NCBI GenBank assembly: GCA_947454235.1
Contig: CANGIY010000012.1
Coordinates: forward strand, 49,112 to 113,111
DNA length: 64,000 bases
Source of the DNA: Chitinophagaceae bacterium
Lineage (GTDB): Bacteria > Bacteroidota > Bacteroidia > Chitinophagales > Chitinophagaceae
Direction: 5' to 3'
A model generated the notes under the pieces. It was not told the DNA's origin, made no database searches, and worked only from the letters and a program-made list of their open reading frames with translations. Numbering within the stretch: position 1 is the stretch's first letter; every line of letters begins with the position of its first letter. Both the position numbers and the translations under genes were made by a program. This document shows, piece after piece, positions 48,666 to 59,115 of this stretch.

Positions 48666-50087
48666 CTAGAACTGAAAATAGATAAAACTTGAATTGTCAT
48701 TTGAATAATACACAAGCACGAAGAACATGATAATATAAACTGAATACCTGATCAACTTATTTTTAGGAAATGCAAGCGCACGTTCATCTTTTCTAAAATT
48801 CCAGTCAATGAGAAGTAGAGGCAAACAATAAATTGGGAAGAAACTTCTTAGTTTGGGTAATTGGTTAAGATTATGCCCCATTTGCTTTATAAACTCGATT
48901 GCTACATTAAGATTTGGCGCTCTAAAGAATACCCATGCTAATGTTACGAATAAGAAAGTCGTCAGCATACCTGCTATTTCCCTGAAGTTGGGAAAAGCAC
49001 TGTTTTCAGCAACAACTCCGGTTGAAAACTGCCTGTTTTTATTTGAAAGCAACAAGGGAATGAATAAAAGGGCGTGTATTAAACCCCAAATAATAAAAGT
49101 CCAATTGGCACCATGCCAAAAGCCACTCACTAAGAATATAACAAATGTGTTCCTGATTACTTTTGGTCTGCTTACCCTCGCACCTCCAAGCGGGATATAC
49201 AAGTAATCTCTAAACCAAGAAGAAAGGGAAATGTGCCATCTACGCCAAAATTCGGCTATATTTCTAGAGAAGTAAGGGAATTTAAAATTTGACAATAGCT
49301 CAAATCCAAACAATTTGGCGGTACCCAATGCAATGTCAGAATACCCCGAAAAGTCACAATAAATTTGGAAAGAAAAATATACAGCACCCAACATTATGGT
49401 TGCCCCATTGTAAAAATGGTAATTTTTATAGACATCATCTACAATAGGTGCAAGATTGTCTGCTATTACTATTTTTTTAAAAAAGCCCCACAACATTAGC
49501 CTAAGCCCTTGTACAGACTGCTGATAATTGAATGTGCGTGGTTTTTGAACTTGAGGTACTAAATGCGATGCTCGTTCGATAGGACCTGCTACCAAGAGCG
49601 GGAAGAAACAAACGAACATCGCATAGTCTACAAAATTCTTCGTTGGTTTAAACTGGCCCCTGTATATGTCAATTACATAACTCATGCCATGAAAGGTGTA
49701 AAATGATATACCTAATGGCAGTGCAACATTGATAAGATAAGGATGTACATTAAAGCCTGTATGACTAAAGAAAGTAGCGGCTTCATTGACAAAGAAATTA
49801 TAATACTTGAATATCGCCAGTATTATTAGATTATTGAAGATGCTTAGGTATAAATAAGTCTTTTTTCGCCGCTCATTACAGGTATGCACCCACAACCCAA
49901 AAAAGTAGTCGATAAGCGTCGATAATATAAGCAGGCTTACAAAACGCCAATCGAACCAACCATAAAAAAAATAACTCGCCAATAATACCAGAATGTTCTG
50001 AACCTTTAATGATTTGTTGAAAACAAACCAATAAAGTACAAACATTACAGGTAAGAATACGAAAAAAGCAAACGAGTTAAATAGCAT
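48666..50087 (-). CDS. MBOAT family O-acyltransferase (AlgI-like)
   Basis: LPLGISFYTFHGMSYVIDIYRG; PLLVAGPIERASHLVPQ; FWRRWHISLSSWFRDYLYIPLGG; GFWHGANWTFIIWGLIHA. Confidence 0.93.
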   Translation of the reverse strand: MLFNSFAFFVFLPVMFVLYWFVFNKSLKVQNILVLLASYFFYGWFDWRFVSLLILSTLIDYFFGLWVHTCNERRKKTYLYLSIFNNLIILAIFKYYNFFVNEAATFFSHTGFNVHPYLINVALPLGISFYTFHGMSYVIDIYRGQFKPTKNFVDYAMFVCFFPLLVAGPIERASHLVPQVQKPRTFNYQQSVQGLRLMLWGFFKKIVIADNLAPIVDDVYKNYHFYNGATIMLGAVYFSFQIYCDFSGYSDIALGTAKLFGFELLSNFKFPYFSRNIAEFWRRWHISLSSWFRDYLYIPLGGARVSRPKVIRNTFVIFLVSGFWHGANWTFIIWGLIHALLFIPLLLSNKNRQFSTGVVAENSAFPNFREIAGMLTTFLFVTLAWVFFRAPNLNVAIEFIKQMGHNLNQLPKLRSFFPIYCLPLLLIDWNFRKDERALAFPKNKLIRYSVYIIMFFVLVYYSNDNSSFIYFQF

Positions 50088-50210
50088 CTATTAGATTTAA
50101 AACTGCACCCGTTATAAATCGGACTTTAAATTTAGCGGGTGAAATTACCAAACTATGATGAAAATTCGCACATATTGTGTTATTTAGGCTAAAATCCGTT
50201 TGCTTTATCA

Positions 50211-50606
50211 CTATCCTTTCACCATATACAATAGGTTCCAGCGGTGCCCATCAATGTCTTGAAAAACACAGCCATACATGGGGCCATTCATAGGGTATGG
50301 TTTATGGCCTGATGTGCCTCCGGCTGCAATCACTTTCTCAACCATTTCATCTACTTCTTCTTTGCTTTGCGCATCTACCGAAAGCAAAACATTGCAACCG
50401 GCAACCGGTGTGCTGTCGTTCGTAAAGCCATTAAAAACGCTTCTTTCAAACAACATTACGACTACTTTTTTGTCGCCAACACGCAAAGGTGCTGAAGTTG
50501 GTGTGCGACCCGGGCCATCGCCAATCGTAAAACCTATGTTACTGTAAAACGCAATAGATTTTTCAATGTTTGTTACCGGCAACGAGAGCCAAAATTCCTT
50601 CATCAT
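50211..50606 (-). CDS. VOC (glyoxalase-like) family protein
   Basis: WLSLPVTNIEKSIAFYSNIGF; YGCVFQDIDGHRWNLLYM. Confidence 0.88.
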   Translation of the reverse strand: MMKEFWLSLPVTNIEKSIAFYSNIGFTIGDGPGRTPTSAPLRVGDKKVVVMLFERSVFNGFTNDSTPVAGCNVLLSVDAQSKEEVDEMVEKVIAAGGTSGHKPYPMNGPMYGCVFQDIDGHRWNLLYMVKG

Positions 50607-50616
50607 AATTGTATTG

Positions 50617-51111
50617 TTAGTTTTTAAGTGATTCTAAAACATTATCCAATCGTTCGTGCCCTTCAACCACACCGCGTTCCATGCCGCTCATTATCATACC
50701 ATCACGGTCTTGCAACGAACGGAAAATAGCCTGGATTGTTACTTTCGTTCTGCCGCCCGGAAGCTCTTCCAAAGTTAGAAATTCAAGTGACACATGCCCT
50801 TTTTCAGGCAAACCCTCAAATTCAAAAGTCCTGATTACGCGCTCAGGCGGGCAAACCTCATGTATGACGCCATTGAAAGCAAACTCAAAGCCATCACGGC
50901 GTGTGTGTACAAACCTCCACGAACCATGAGTGCGATTATCGAGCTTTTCAATTTTAGTCTGTAGGTCCTTTGGTCCCATCCATTGAGTAATTAATTCCGG
51001 CTCTGAGAATGCACGGAACACCAGATCGCGTGTTGCCTCAAATTCTCTGATGATGAAAACCTCTTGCTTGCCGGGTTCGGCGATTACTTGCGTTTTGTTA
51101 CCTGAGCTCAT
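50617..51111 (-). CDS. SRPBCC/AHSA1-like protein
   Basis: IREFEATRDLVFRAFSEPELITQWMGP; VIRTFEFEGLPEKGHVSLEFLTLEELPGGRTKV. Confidence 0.9.
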   Translation of the reverse strand: MSSGNKTQVIAEPGKQEVFIIREFEATRDLVFRAFSEPELITQWMGPKDLQTKIEKLDNRTHGSWRFVHTRRDGFEFAFNGVIHEVCPPERVIRTFEFEGLPEKGHVSLEFLTLEELPGGRTKVTIQAIFRSLQDRDGMIMSGMERGVVEGHERLDNVLESLKN

Positions 51112-51428
51112 AATTCTTTATTTTTAATTTGTTCCAATAAATCGTCGATTCTGTTGAAATTGTCTTCCCACATTTGCCTGAAAGGTTCCAGCCAGTCTGC
51201 TACCTCTTTGAGTTTCATAGGCACTATTTTATAATAGATTTCTCGCCCCAATTGTTCACCCGCCACCAGTCCACATTCCTGCAACACCTTGATGTGTTTC
51301 GAAACAGCTTGTCGGGTGGTGTCAAACCGCTCTGCAAGCGTATTGGGTGTCAATGCCTGTGTCATTAACAGCGTTACAATGGCCCTGCGAGTTGGGTCGG
51401 CAATGGCCTGGAAAATATCTCTTCTCAT
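51108..51428 (-). CDS. ArsR-type winged-helix transcriptional regulator
   Basis: MRRDIFQAIADPTRRAIVTLLMTQALTPNTLAERFDTTRQAVSKHIKVLQECGLV; start moved to 51428. Confidence 0.9.
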   Translation of the reverse strand: MRRDIFQAIADPTRRAIVTLLMTQALTPNTLAERFDTTRQAVSKHIKVLQECGLVAGEQLGREIYYKIVPMKLKEVADWLEPFRQMWEDNFNRIDDLLEQIKNKEL

Positions 51429-51433
51429 AATTT

Positions 51434-51473
51434 GCAACCGATCAGTTGCAAATATACGCAACTAATCGGTTGC
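51434..51473. promoter_or_regulatory. paired operator: GCAACCGATCAGTTGC (51434-51449) and GCAACTAATCGGTTGC (51458-51473)
   Basis: two GCAAC-N6-GTTGC palindromes, 24-nt centre spacing, immediately upstream of the ArsR-type start codon. Confidence 0.75.
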
Positions 51474-51581
51474 GCAAAATTTGTTTCATTATTTTTTCAG
51501 GAAAGATTAGGCTACGCAATAGATTAAGCAAACCCCAGTTGGCGGTACGCAAGAAATTTGACTATAGAAAACAGCAAGAAA

Positions 51582-52937
51582 TTAGTGCTTTTCTTTTTTA
51601 GCGGGAGCCCTATTGATGGTGATTTTTACGCGTTGGATGCGCATTTTCTCAAGGCTAAGTACAGTAAACTCGAAGCGGTCGAATTTCACTACCTCGTTCA
51701 CTGCCGGGAATTTACCACGCAACTCCAGTATGAGTCCACCCAAGGAATCACTTTCTCCGCGGGCTACATCAAATGTATCAGACGGTTCACCAATTAAACG
51801 GCAAACGTCGTTGATTGATGTCTTGCCCTCAAATACGTAGTTATCAGCGTCAAGCTTTTTATAGTTGATATCGTCTTCATCAAACTCGTCTCTGATGTCG
51901 CCAATAATCTCTTCCATAATGTCTTCAAGTGTAATGATACCAGAAGTGCCGCCAAACTCATCGACCACCATGGCAAAGTGAATGCGTTTTGACTGGAATT
52001 CTTTAAGTAAGTCTTCAATTAGTTTACCCTCATGTACAAAATAAGCAGGACGGATGAGCTTATGCCAATCGTAATCGTTTTCGTTCAGGAAAGGCAAAAA
52101 GTCTTTGGTATGAATCATACCTGCCACCTTGTCAAGTGTTTCTTTAAACACCGGAAGTCTTGAGTATCCTGCTTCAAGGCACAATGCTCTTACTTCGTTG
52201 AAATCTAAATCGTAATCAAGGGCTGTAACATCGAGGCGCGCCTTCATTACCTGACGGGCGGTGATGTTACCAAACTTCAAAATACCCTTAAATATGTTCA
52301 CTTCCTCTTTAGATGCGGAGTGACCAACGGTAAGTTCAATAGCGTGTTCAAAGTCTTCGCTGCTGATGTTATTGGCTGGCTTCGAACCTATTTTGTCTTC
52401 AATAAATTTGGTAGAGCTTACCAGCATTAAACTTATTGGGCGGAACAGTTCTGTAAGCACCCTGATGTAAGACGCTGAAAACAACGCCATACGCATGTTG
52501 TTTTGCGTGGCATAAACCTTCGGTAGTACCTCACCAAACAATACGAGCAGGAATGTAACACCCACCACCTGTATCGCAAATGCCAGCCATTCGCTTACAC
52601 CCGGAGGCATAATTGAAGCAATAAGCATGTTGGTAGTGATAACGATTGCGATGTTGATGAAGTTATTGGCAACAAGAATGGTGGCTAATAACAGCTTTGG
52701 TTGGTCAAGCAACTGGGCTGCCTGCCTTGCACCGCCGCGCTCCTTGGTTTTCAAATAGTTAATGTCTTTCGCTGATAGCGAAAAGAATGCAGTTTCAGCA
52801 CCGGCAATAACCGCACTCATCAGTAACAGTATGAAAACTGTTATGATTAGGATTGTGGTATTAGAAGTAGAAAATCCTTCAGCGGCCTGAAGGAGCAAGG
52901 GATGAAAATTCGAATATGTTCGCGGTATGTCTTCCAA
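51582..52937 (-). CDS. gldE: CNNM/hemolysin family protein (DUF21 + CBS + CorC-HlyC), GldE-like
   Basis: AVIAGAETAFFSLSAKDINYLK; HTKDFLPFL CBS; MVVDEFGGTSGIITLEDIMEEIIGDIRDEFD. Confidence 0.85.
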   Translation of the reverse strand: MEDIPRTYSNFHPLLLQAAEGFSTSNTTILIITVFILLLMSAVIAGAETAFFSLSAKDINYLKTKERGGARQAAQLLDQPKLLLATILVANNFINIAIVITTNMLIASIMPPGVSEWLAFAIQVVGVTFLLVLFGEVLPKVYATQNNMRMALFSASYIRVLTELFRPISLMLVSSTKFIEDKIGSKPANNISSEDFEHAIELTVGHSASKEEVNIFKGILKFGNITARQVMKARLDVTALDYDLDFNEVRALCLEAGYSRLPVFKETLDKVAGMIHTKDFLPFLNENDYDWHKLIRPAYFVHEGKLIEDLLKEFQSKRIHFAMVVDEFGGTSGIITLEDIMEEIIGDIRDEFDEDDINYKKLDADNYVFEGKTSINDVCRLIGEPSDTFDVARGESDSLGGLILELRGKFPAVNEVVKFDRFEFTVLSLEKMRIQRVKITINRAPAKKEKH

Positions 52938-53141
52938 AACTTTCCGTTTATGTGAACAAAATCAAAAGTAGCAGTTTCAAATGAAACCAGCGAACTTTTG
53001 GGCAATCGTAAGCCTCCTTTTTTATGTTAAGGCTCTCAATTTTTTGTTGAATGGCAATATTACAAAAAAATGAGCAATAAAATTAATCAGATGCCCATTC
53101 TGCAAATTTTGGGCTAATTTTATGCCCTCAAACCGACTTGA

Positions 53142-53936
53142 ATGAAAGTTTATCACGATTTACTGGAGCATATTCTGAACACAGGCGTCACTAAGAGCGA
53201 TAGAACAGGTACTGGAACTATCAGTTGCTTTGGCTACCAGATGCGGTTTAACCTCAACGATGGTTTCCCGCTGGTGACTACCAAGAAATTGCACCTTAAA
53301 TCAATCATTCATGAACTTTTGTGGTTTATAAAAGGCGATACCAATGTCAAGTACCTCAACGATAATGGTGTTACGATTTGGGATGAGTGGGCTGATAAAG
53401 ACGGCAATCTGGGCCCTGTTTACGGGCACCAATGGCGCAGTTGGGCCGGTGCCGATGGTACAGTGTACGACCAATTGTTAGATGCCATAAAACAAATAAA
53501 AACAAACCCCGACAGCAGAAGAATTATTGTAAATGCATGGAATGTAGCCGATTTGCCTAAAATGGCTTTAAGCCCGTGCCACGCTTTGTTTCAGTTTTAT
53601 GTTGCCGATGGAAAATTGAGCTGCCAGCTCTACCAGCGTAGTGCCGATGTGTTTTTGGGTGTTCCGTTCAACATTGCCTCCTATGCATTGCTCACAATGA
53701 TGATAGCGCAAGTATGCGGACTAGGTTATGGTGATTTTATACACACATTTGGTGATGTTCACCTGTATCTCAATCACGTTGAGCAGGCTAGGTTACAGCT
53801 TTCCCGCACTCCTTATGCTCTACCAACCATGAAGTTGAACCCTGACATAAAAAACATTGAAGATTTCAAGTTTGAAGATTTCACGCTCGAAAACTATCAA
53901 TGCCATCCGGGTATCAAGGCACCCATTGCTGTTTAG
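53142..53936 (+). CDS. thyA: thymidylate synthase
   Basis: [64 protein letters not shown]. Confidence 0.97.
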   Translation: MKVYHDLLEHILNTGVTKSDRTGTGTISCFGYQMRFNLNDGFPLVTTKKLHLKSIIHELLWFIKGDTNVKYLNDNGVTIWDEWADKDGNLGPVYGHQWRSWAGADGTVYDQLLDAIKQIKTNPDSRRIIVNAWNVADLPKMALSPCHALFQFYVADGKLSCQLYQRSADVFLGVPFNIASYALLTMMIAQVCGLGYGDFIHTFGDVHLYLNHVEQARLQLSRTPYALPTMKLNPDIKNIEDFKFEDFTLENYQCHPGIKAPIAV

Positions 53937-53961
53937 TTTTTCCAGTTTCATCAAGAATCTA

Positions 53962-53993
53962 AAAGTAAACTATAATATTCCTTAGTTTACTTT
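53962..53993 (+). terminator. inverted repeat/probable terminator downstream of thyA
   Basis: AAAGTAAACTA-taatattcct-TAGTTTACTTT perfect 11-bp arms; short T-tail. Confidence 0.45.
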
Positions 53994-54080
53994 CGTAAGT
54001 TTCTGGATTTGTGTTTGTCTATAAATATTCCCTTCTGAGTTTGCAGTATATGCATATCTTTAATTTCCAAACTCAAACCA

Positions 54081-55247
54081 ATGAAAACAAAACTAATAGC
54101 CCTGCTGCTTTGCATTACAGCTACGTCTATTTGGGGCAAGTTCACAAACTATGAAATCAGAACAGTCGACAAAGGTTTGTACTTTGTCTATTTCGATACA
54201 TCTGCCATCAAACACACTGTTTCAAAAGCGGCTATAGTAGAATTTAAAGACTTTGTTGTGTTGCTTGAAATGCCGATAGCGTATAGAAACACCGGGCTCA
54301 CCGACCATAAAACAGAAGGCACTGAATTGCTTACTGCAATCAAGCAGAAATTCCCGAAGAAGCCACTCAAGTACATGGTGAGTAGTCATTGGCACCCACA
54401 TAGTATTTCAAGTGTGTTACCGTTACTTGAAAACGGTACTACTATTTATACTACCTCTAGCAATTTTCTGAAATTCGGACAGATTCTGGACACGGCGGTG
54501 GCGAGGAAATACATGAAAAGCTTCAGGTTTGTTGACAAAGACACCGTTGAAATAAAGGACAAAACAAACCAGCTAATCGCTTATCGCCTGCGCCAGACAG
54601 AATTCTCTTACCTTCCTACTGATGACTTCCTGTTTACTTACCTGCCTAAGTACCAATGCCTGCAAACTTCTTGCATGTATCAACGCCTGCCGGGTGCAAA
54701 GTCAAGGGGAAAAGAAATGGTGAGTGGCAGAACAGACCAGCTTAATGCCTTCATTAACAATCGAAATTTGGCAGTAAAACGCTTATTGTGTACTGAAATT
54801 ACTGATGATAATGATTCAGGTTTTATAGCCATGGATACACTGAATGCGGTTGTAAAGAATGGAACAGGTATGGCGATGATGGAAAACGAGTTGCTGGCAA
54901 TACCTGAAATAATTTGGCAAACTCAATTTGATAGCCTGAGTGAAACCATCATGAACAACGGAACATTTCCACTTTCAGTTATAACTAAGGCGGTTTATAC
55001 TGCGCTTGGGAAAAACAAGATAGTTACCGCACTTCACATTGCGAAGCTTGCGGCATTGCTCAATCCATCAGACCCGAACTCGTGGGATACCTATGGTGAA
55101 GTGTACTACTTTATGGGTGAACAAAAGATTGCAAAACGATATGAACTACAGTCCAAAAAAATAGACAAAAACTTCAATGGCGGTGAGGAATCATGGAAAA
55201 AAGACCTCGAAGATTTTGAAAAGAAATGGCGCAATAGTAAGCAGTAA
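54081..55247 (+). CDS. secreted hypothetical protein, degenerate metallo-beta-lactamase-like fold
   Basis: signal peptide; PLKYMVSSHWHPHSISSVLPLLENGTTIYTTSSN resembles MBL HxHxDH region; TPR-like C-terminal segment. Confidence 0.5.
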   Translation: MKTKLIALLLCITATSIWGKFTNYEIRTVDKGLYFVYFDTSAIKHTVSKAAIVEFKDFVVLLEMPIAYRNTGLTDHKTEGTELLTAIKQKFPKKPLKYMVSSHWHPHSISSVLPLLENGTTIYTTSSNFLKFGQILDTAVARKYMKSFRFVDKDTVEIKDKTNQLIAYRLRQTEFSYLPTDDFLFTYLPKYQCLQTSCMYQRLPGAKSRGKEMVSGRTDQLNAFINNRNLAVKRLLCTEITDDNDSGFIAMDTLNAVVKNGTGMAMMENELLAIPEIIWQTQFDSLSETIMNNGTFPLSVITKAVYTALGKNKIVTALHIAKLAALLNPSDPNSWDTYGEVYYFMGEQKIAKRYELQSKKIDKNFNGGEESWKKDLEDFEKKWRNSKQ

Positions 55248-55268
55248 TAGAAATTTTCTAAGTATCTA

Positions 55269-55763
55269 TCAAGGTCGAAGCCATGCACACATAGCAGGGA
55301 AGTTTTGGCCATTATCATCGGTCATGCGTAACCAACGCAAAATAGGATAACCAACGCCACTACCAATGCGGAAAGATGAGACTAACGACTCTGAACCGCC
55401 TTTATAGCCATTTTCATGGAACACTACCTCTTCAGGTAAATCGAGGTGTTTAAGAGCAGCCCAAGACCATGCTATGGCTCCCATCTCTGCGGCACCGGCG
55501 TCCAGGTCACCGTTTATTTTATCAGGACCACTAACGGTTTTTCTGTCTTCGGCATTCAATACAGCTATGTGACCCGCCTCGTGCAGCAGGTCACCGGGGT
55601 ATTTCATTTTAGCAGCATCATAATACAGCACTCCATCACTAATATCTAGACCCGGCAGAAAAGTGTCGTCACTCAAATTGTTTTCCTTACACGGAATCCC
55701 AATTTCATTGATGAAACTGACCATTTTTTCTGTCAGTGCCTCGATATTGCTGGTTGTTGCCAT
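55269..55763 (-). CDS. hypothetical protein with HExxH-like motif (LLHEAGHIAVL)
   Basis: HEAGH zincin-type signature; otherwise unassigned. Confidence 0.55.
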   Translation of the reverse strand: MATTSNIEALTEKMVSFINEIGIPCKENNLSDDTFLPGLDISDGVLYYDAAKMKYPGDLLHEAGHIAVLNAEDRKTVSGPDKINGDLDAGAAEMGAIAWSWAALKHLDLPEEVVFHENGYKGGSESLVSSFRIGSGVGYPILRWLRMTDDNGQNFPAMCAWLRP

Positions 55764-55854
55764 TACTTCCTGTTTTTGAGGTTAAATGTAATAGGAAGCT
55801 TGAATAACTATGCTATCTTCTAAAATATATTTAAGTGTATAATAAATATTCTAT

Positions 55855-56046
55855 GTGCAATCTCGCCAAGCGTATAGATTGATTTTAAAGAAACTCATCT
55901 TAACAGGGGATCATTTTACCGAACCAGAGCTTACTTCAATCCTTGCAAATCAGCCATTTACCGATATAAAAACCGAAATCACCGATTTTGTTATGAATTC
56001 AATCAACTTTCAGGTAATTTTGAAAGGTATTGTTGACCACTCATAA
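55855..56046 (+). CDS. small hypothetical protein
   Basis: 63-aa ORF in an otherwise empty spacer, 14 nt upstream of the M16 gene. Confidence 0.35.
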   Translation: MQSRQAYRLILKKLILTGDHFTEPELTSILANQPFTDIKTEITDFVMNSINFQVILKGIVDHS

Positions 56047-56060
56047 ATCATCTCTTAAAT

Positions 56061-59027
56061 ATGAAATTAGAAAAACTGGTTTCAGGCCTAATTGTAGCAT
56101 CAACCGTATTAGGAGGAGCTAACAGTTTCGCACAAAACAAAACTGAAACAAAGAAAGAAGCTAAAAAGCCGGCTGAGGTTAAGAAACCTTCTGTTAATCC
56201 GGCTAAGCCAGCCGCCAAGCCAACAACTCCTGCACAAAAGGCACCAGCCAACAAGCCTGAAGCACCTAAAAAGGATGCTAAAACAGATTTGAAAAAGCCA
56301 CCTGCATCAACTGCTGTTAAGCCGGTAGCCAAACCAACGACACCAACAACGAAGCCAACCGCTTCAACAGGTGCGGCACAGGGCAAAATGTTTGAGAAAG
56401 TGACAGAAGTTGAAGGCATTACTGAGTATAGAATGCCCAACGGACTGAAGGTGCTTATTTTCCCTGACCCTTCTAAACCAACAGTAACAGTAAATATCAC
56501 GTACTTGGTAGGTTCACGTATGGAAGGCTATGGCGAAACAGGCATGGCGCACTTGCTGGAACACATGATGTTCAAAGGATCTAAGGGGCATCCGCATGTA
56601 CCTGATGAACTTACAGAGCATGGCGCTAACCCGAACGGTACAACCTCTTACGACCGTACCAACTATTTTGAAACATTCTCGGCTACTGAAGAAAACCTGA
56701 ACTGGGCTTTAAGTCTGGAATCAGACAGGATGATCAATTCGTTTATAGCTGATAAAGACTTGAAAAGTGAATTTTCGGTAGTGCGTAACGAATTTGAATC
56801 AGGTGAAAACAGCCCATCGGCAATTCTTGAGGAAAGGGTTTTAAGCACCATGTACTTGTGGCACAACTATGGTAAATCAACCATTGGTTCGAAAGAAGAC
56901 ATTGAAAAAGTGCCAATTAAAAACCTCCAGGATTTTTACAAAAAATACTATCAGCCAGATAATGCTGTTTTACTAGTAGCAGGTAAAATAGACGAAAAAC
57001 ATACGCTCGATTTGATTGCTAAATACTTCGGCAGCATTCCTCGCCCTACACGCGCATTGCAGCCTACTTATACCATTGAACCAGTACAAGATGGTGAAAG
57101 AGCAGTGAAACTCAACCGAGGCGGCGATGTGCAGGAAGTTTCGGTGAGTTACCACATTGTTGCAGGTAGCGATAAAGACTATGCAGCATTTGATGTGATT
57201 AACGAAGCATTGGTGAATAAGCCAAATGGTCGCTTGTATAAGTCAATGGTTAAAACAGGGCTTGCTACCAATGTGTGGGCTGATGACCCGATGATGAAAG
57301 ACCCGGGCTATTTCTATTTGTGCGCTGATGTGCTTAAAGAAAAATCGTTGGATAGCGCTAAAGAAGAACTTTTACATACTATATCTGCTGTAAAATCGAA
57401 TCCTATAACTATGGAAGAGGTTGAAAAAGCAAGGGCGAGACTCACTAAGTACTTTGAAGAGAACTACAGAAATTCTGAAAACATCGGCTTGTTACTCAGC
57501 GAATATATCGCTCAGGGCGACTGGCGTTTGGCATTCATTTACCGCGATGCAGTTGAAAAAGTAAGTGCTGATGACGCAAACCGTGTTTTCAAAGCATACT
57601 TTGTAAAATCGAACAGAACTGTTGGTGAATTTATACCTACTGCCAACCCGGTGCGCGCAGTTGCGGCTGCTAACCCGAATGTGGAAGAAATAGTGAAGGG
57701 CTATAAAGGCAAAGCAGCATTGGCACAAGCTGAAGCATTTGACCCATCGCCTGATAACATTGAAAAAAGAACAGAAAAGGGCTCACTGCCTGGTGGAGCT
57801 AAATACGCTTTGCTCGCTAAAACAACACGCGGCAACAACGTAGATATGCTTATTACATTGCACTTAGGCAATGAAAATACAATGACGAACAAAGCAACTG
57901 TTGCCCAATTGACCGCTCAAATGCTCAAAAGAGGCACAAAAACGAAAACAATGGCTCAAATCAATGAGTCGCTTGATCGTATAGCTTCTTCGGTGAACAT
58001 TTATGCAAATGGTCAGTCGGTTGTAGCGCGTATCAAGTCAACCCACAAGAATTTGGGTGAAGCATTGGGTATTGTTCGTGAAATATTCCGTGAGCCGGTT
58101 TTCCCTGCTGATGAATTCCGCCTGGTGAAAGACGAGAATATGACCGGTCTTGAACAAGAAAAAGGTGAACCTCAAAGTATCGCATTCAGGCAGTTCAGCA
58201 AAGTGACTTCTCCTTACCCTAAGGGACACATCAATTATGTAATGAGTGTTGAGGAGGAAGAAGAAGCACTGAAAGCTGCTACAATTGATGATGTGAAAGC
58301 ATTCTATAACGATTATTTCAACGGAGGCAGTGCCAATGTTGCTGTGGTGGGTGATTTTGATGTTGCTGACACTAAATCTAATCTCAATAAAATTTTAGGC
58401 AACTGGTCTTCGAAATATTCATTTACACGAGTTGATAACCATTATAAAGACGTTACTCCTGTAAACACCGAGTTCAAAACACCTGATAAGAAAAACGCCA
58501 TGTTTGTTGCCGGTATGCCTTTCAAAATGAAAGACGACGATGGTGACTATGCAGCTATGGAAATGGGCAACTTCATTTTTGGTGGTGGATTCCTGAACTC
58601 AAGACTGGCTACTCGTATCCGTCAGAAAGAAGGTATCAGCTATGGAGTTGGTTCATTCACTGAAGTGAATCCTAAAGATGACATGGCGATGTTCGCATCT
58701 TATGCTATCTATAACCCTGACAACAAAGCTAAACTTGAAGCTGCGTGGAACGACGAGTTGAACAAACTGGTAACTCAAGGACTTACCGAAGACGAATTGA
58801 AACAAGCACGTTCAGGTTTCTTGCAATACCGTGAAACTGGCAGGGCATCTGATGATGCACTTTGCGCGCAACTCAACAAATGCCTGTACTACAACAGAAC
58901 TATGATGTGGGACAAGCAATTTGAAGACAAAATCAAAAAGATCAGCGTTACTGAAATCAACAATGTGATGAAGAAATACCTTTCAAAAGGTAAAATGTCT
59001 TACATAAAGGCTGGCGATTTTAAATAA
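56061..59027 (+). CDS. M16 family metallopeptidase (two M16 halves) with K/P/A-rich N-terminal linker
   Basis: GMAHLLEHMMFKG (HxxEH); second half GGGFLNSRLATRIRQKEGISYGVGS; low-complexity KKPAEVKKPSVNPAKPAAKP. Confidence 0.92.
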   Translation: MKLEKLVSGLIVASTVLGGANSFAQNKTETKKEAKKPAEVKKPSVNPAKPAAKPTTPAQKAPANKPEAPKKDAKTDLKKPPASTAVKPVAKPTTPTTKPTASTGAAQGKMFEKVTEVEGITEYRMPNGLKVLIFPDPSKPTVTVNITYLVGSRMEGYGETGMAHLLEHMMFKGSKGHPHVPDELTEHGANPNGTTSYDRTNYFETFSATEENLNWALSLESDRMINSFIADKDLKSEFSVVRNEFESGENSPSAILEERVLSTMYLWHNYGKSTIGSKEDIEKVPIKNLQDFYKKYYQPDNAVLLVAGKIDEKHTLDLIAKYFGSIPRPTRALQPTYTIEPVQDGERAVKLNRGGDVQEVSVSYHIVAGSDKDYAAFDVINEALVNKPNGRLYKSMVKTGLATNVWADDPMMKDPGYFYLCADVLKEKSLDSAKEELLHTISAVKSNPITMEEVEKARARLTKYFEENYRNSENIGLLLSEYIAQGDWRLAFIYRDAVEKVSADDANRVFKAYFVKSNRTVGEFIPTANPVRAVAAANPNVEEIVKGYKGKAALAQAEAFDPSPDNIEKRTEKGSLPGGAKYALLAKTTRGNNVDMLITLHLGNENTMTNKATVAQLTAQMLKRGTKTKTMAQINESLDRIASSVNIYANGQSVVARIKSTHKNLGEALGIVREIFREPVFPADEFRLVKDENMTGLEQEKGEPQSIAFRQFSKVTSPYPKGHINYVMSVEEEEEALKAATIDDVKAFYNDYFNGGSANVAVVGDFDVADTKSNLNKILGNWSSKYSFTRVDNHYKDVTPVNTEFKTPDKKNAMFVAGMPFKMKDDDGDYAAMEMGNFIFGGGFLNSRLATRIRQKEGISYGVGSFTEVNPKDDMAMFASYAIYNPDNKAKLEAAWNDELNKLVTQGLTEDELKQARSGFLQYRETGRASDDALCAQLNKCLYYNRTMMWDKQFEDKIKKISVTEINNVMKKYLSKGKMSYIKAGDFK

Positions 59028-59052
59028 TGCTCATTTACTTTTTTAAAACGAC

Positions 59053-59085
59053 GATGGCTACCATTTGGTAGCCATTGCTGTTTTT
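59053..59085 (+). terminator. terminator after the M16 gene
   Basis: GATGGCTACC-attt-GGTAGCCATT stem followed by TGCTGTTTTT. Confidence 0.7.
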
Positions 59086-59115
59086 ATGAGGTTGCTTATA
59101 GTAAAATAGTAGAGT

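Noticed and set aside
56048-56500. 150-aa minus-strand ORF rich in G/A/V/L
   Set aside because: Antisense to the K/P/A-rich N-terminus of the M16 peptidase; low-complexity shadow frame.
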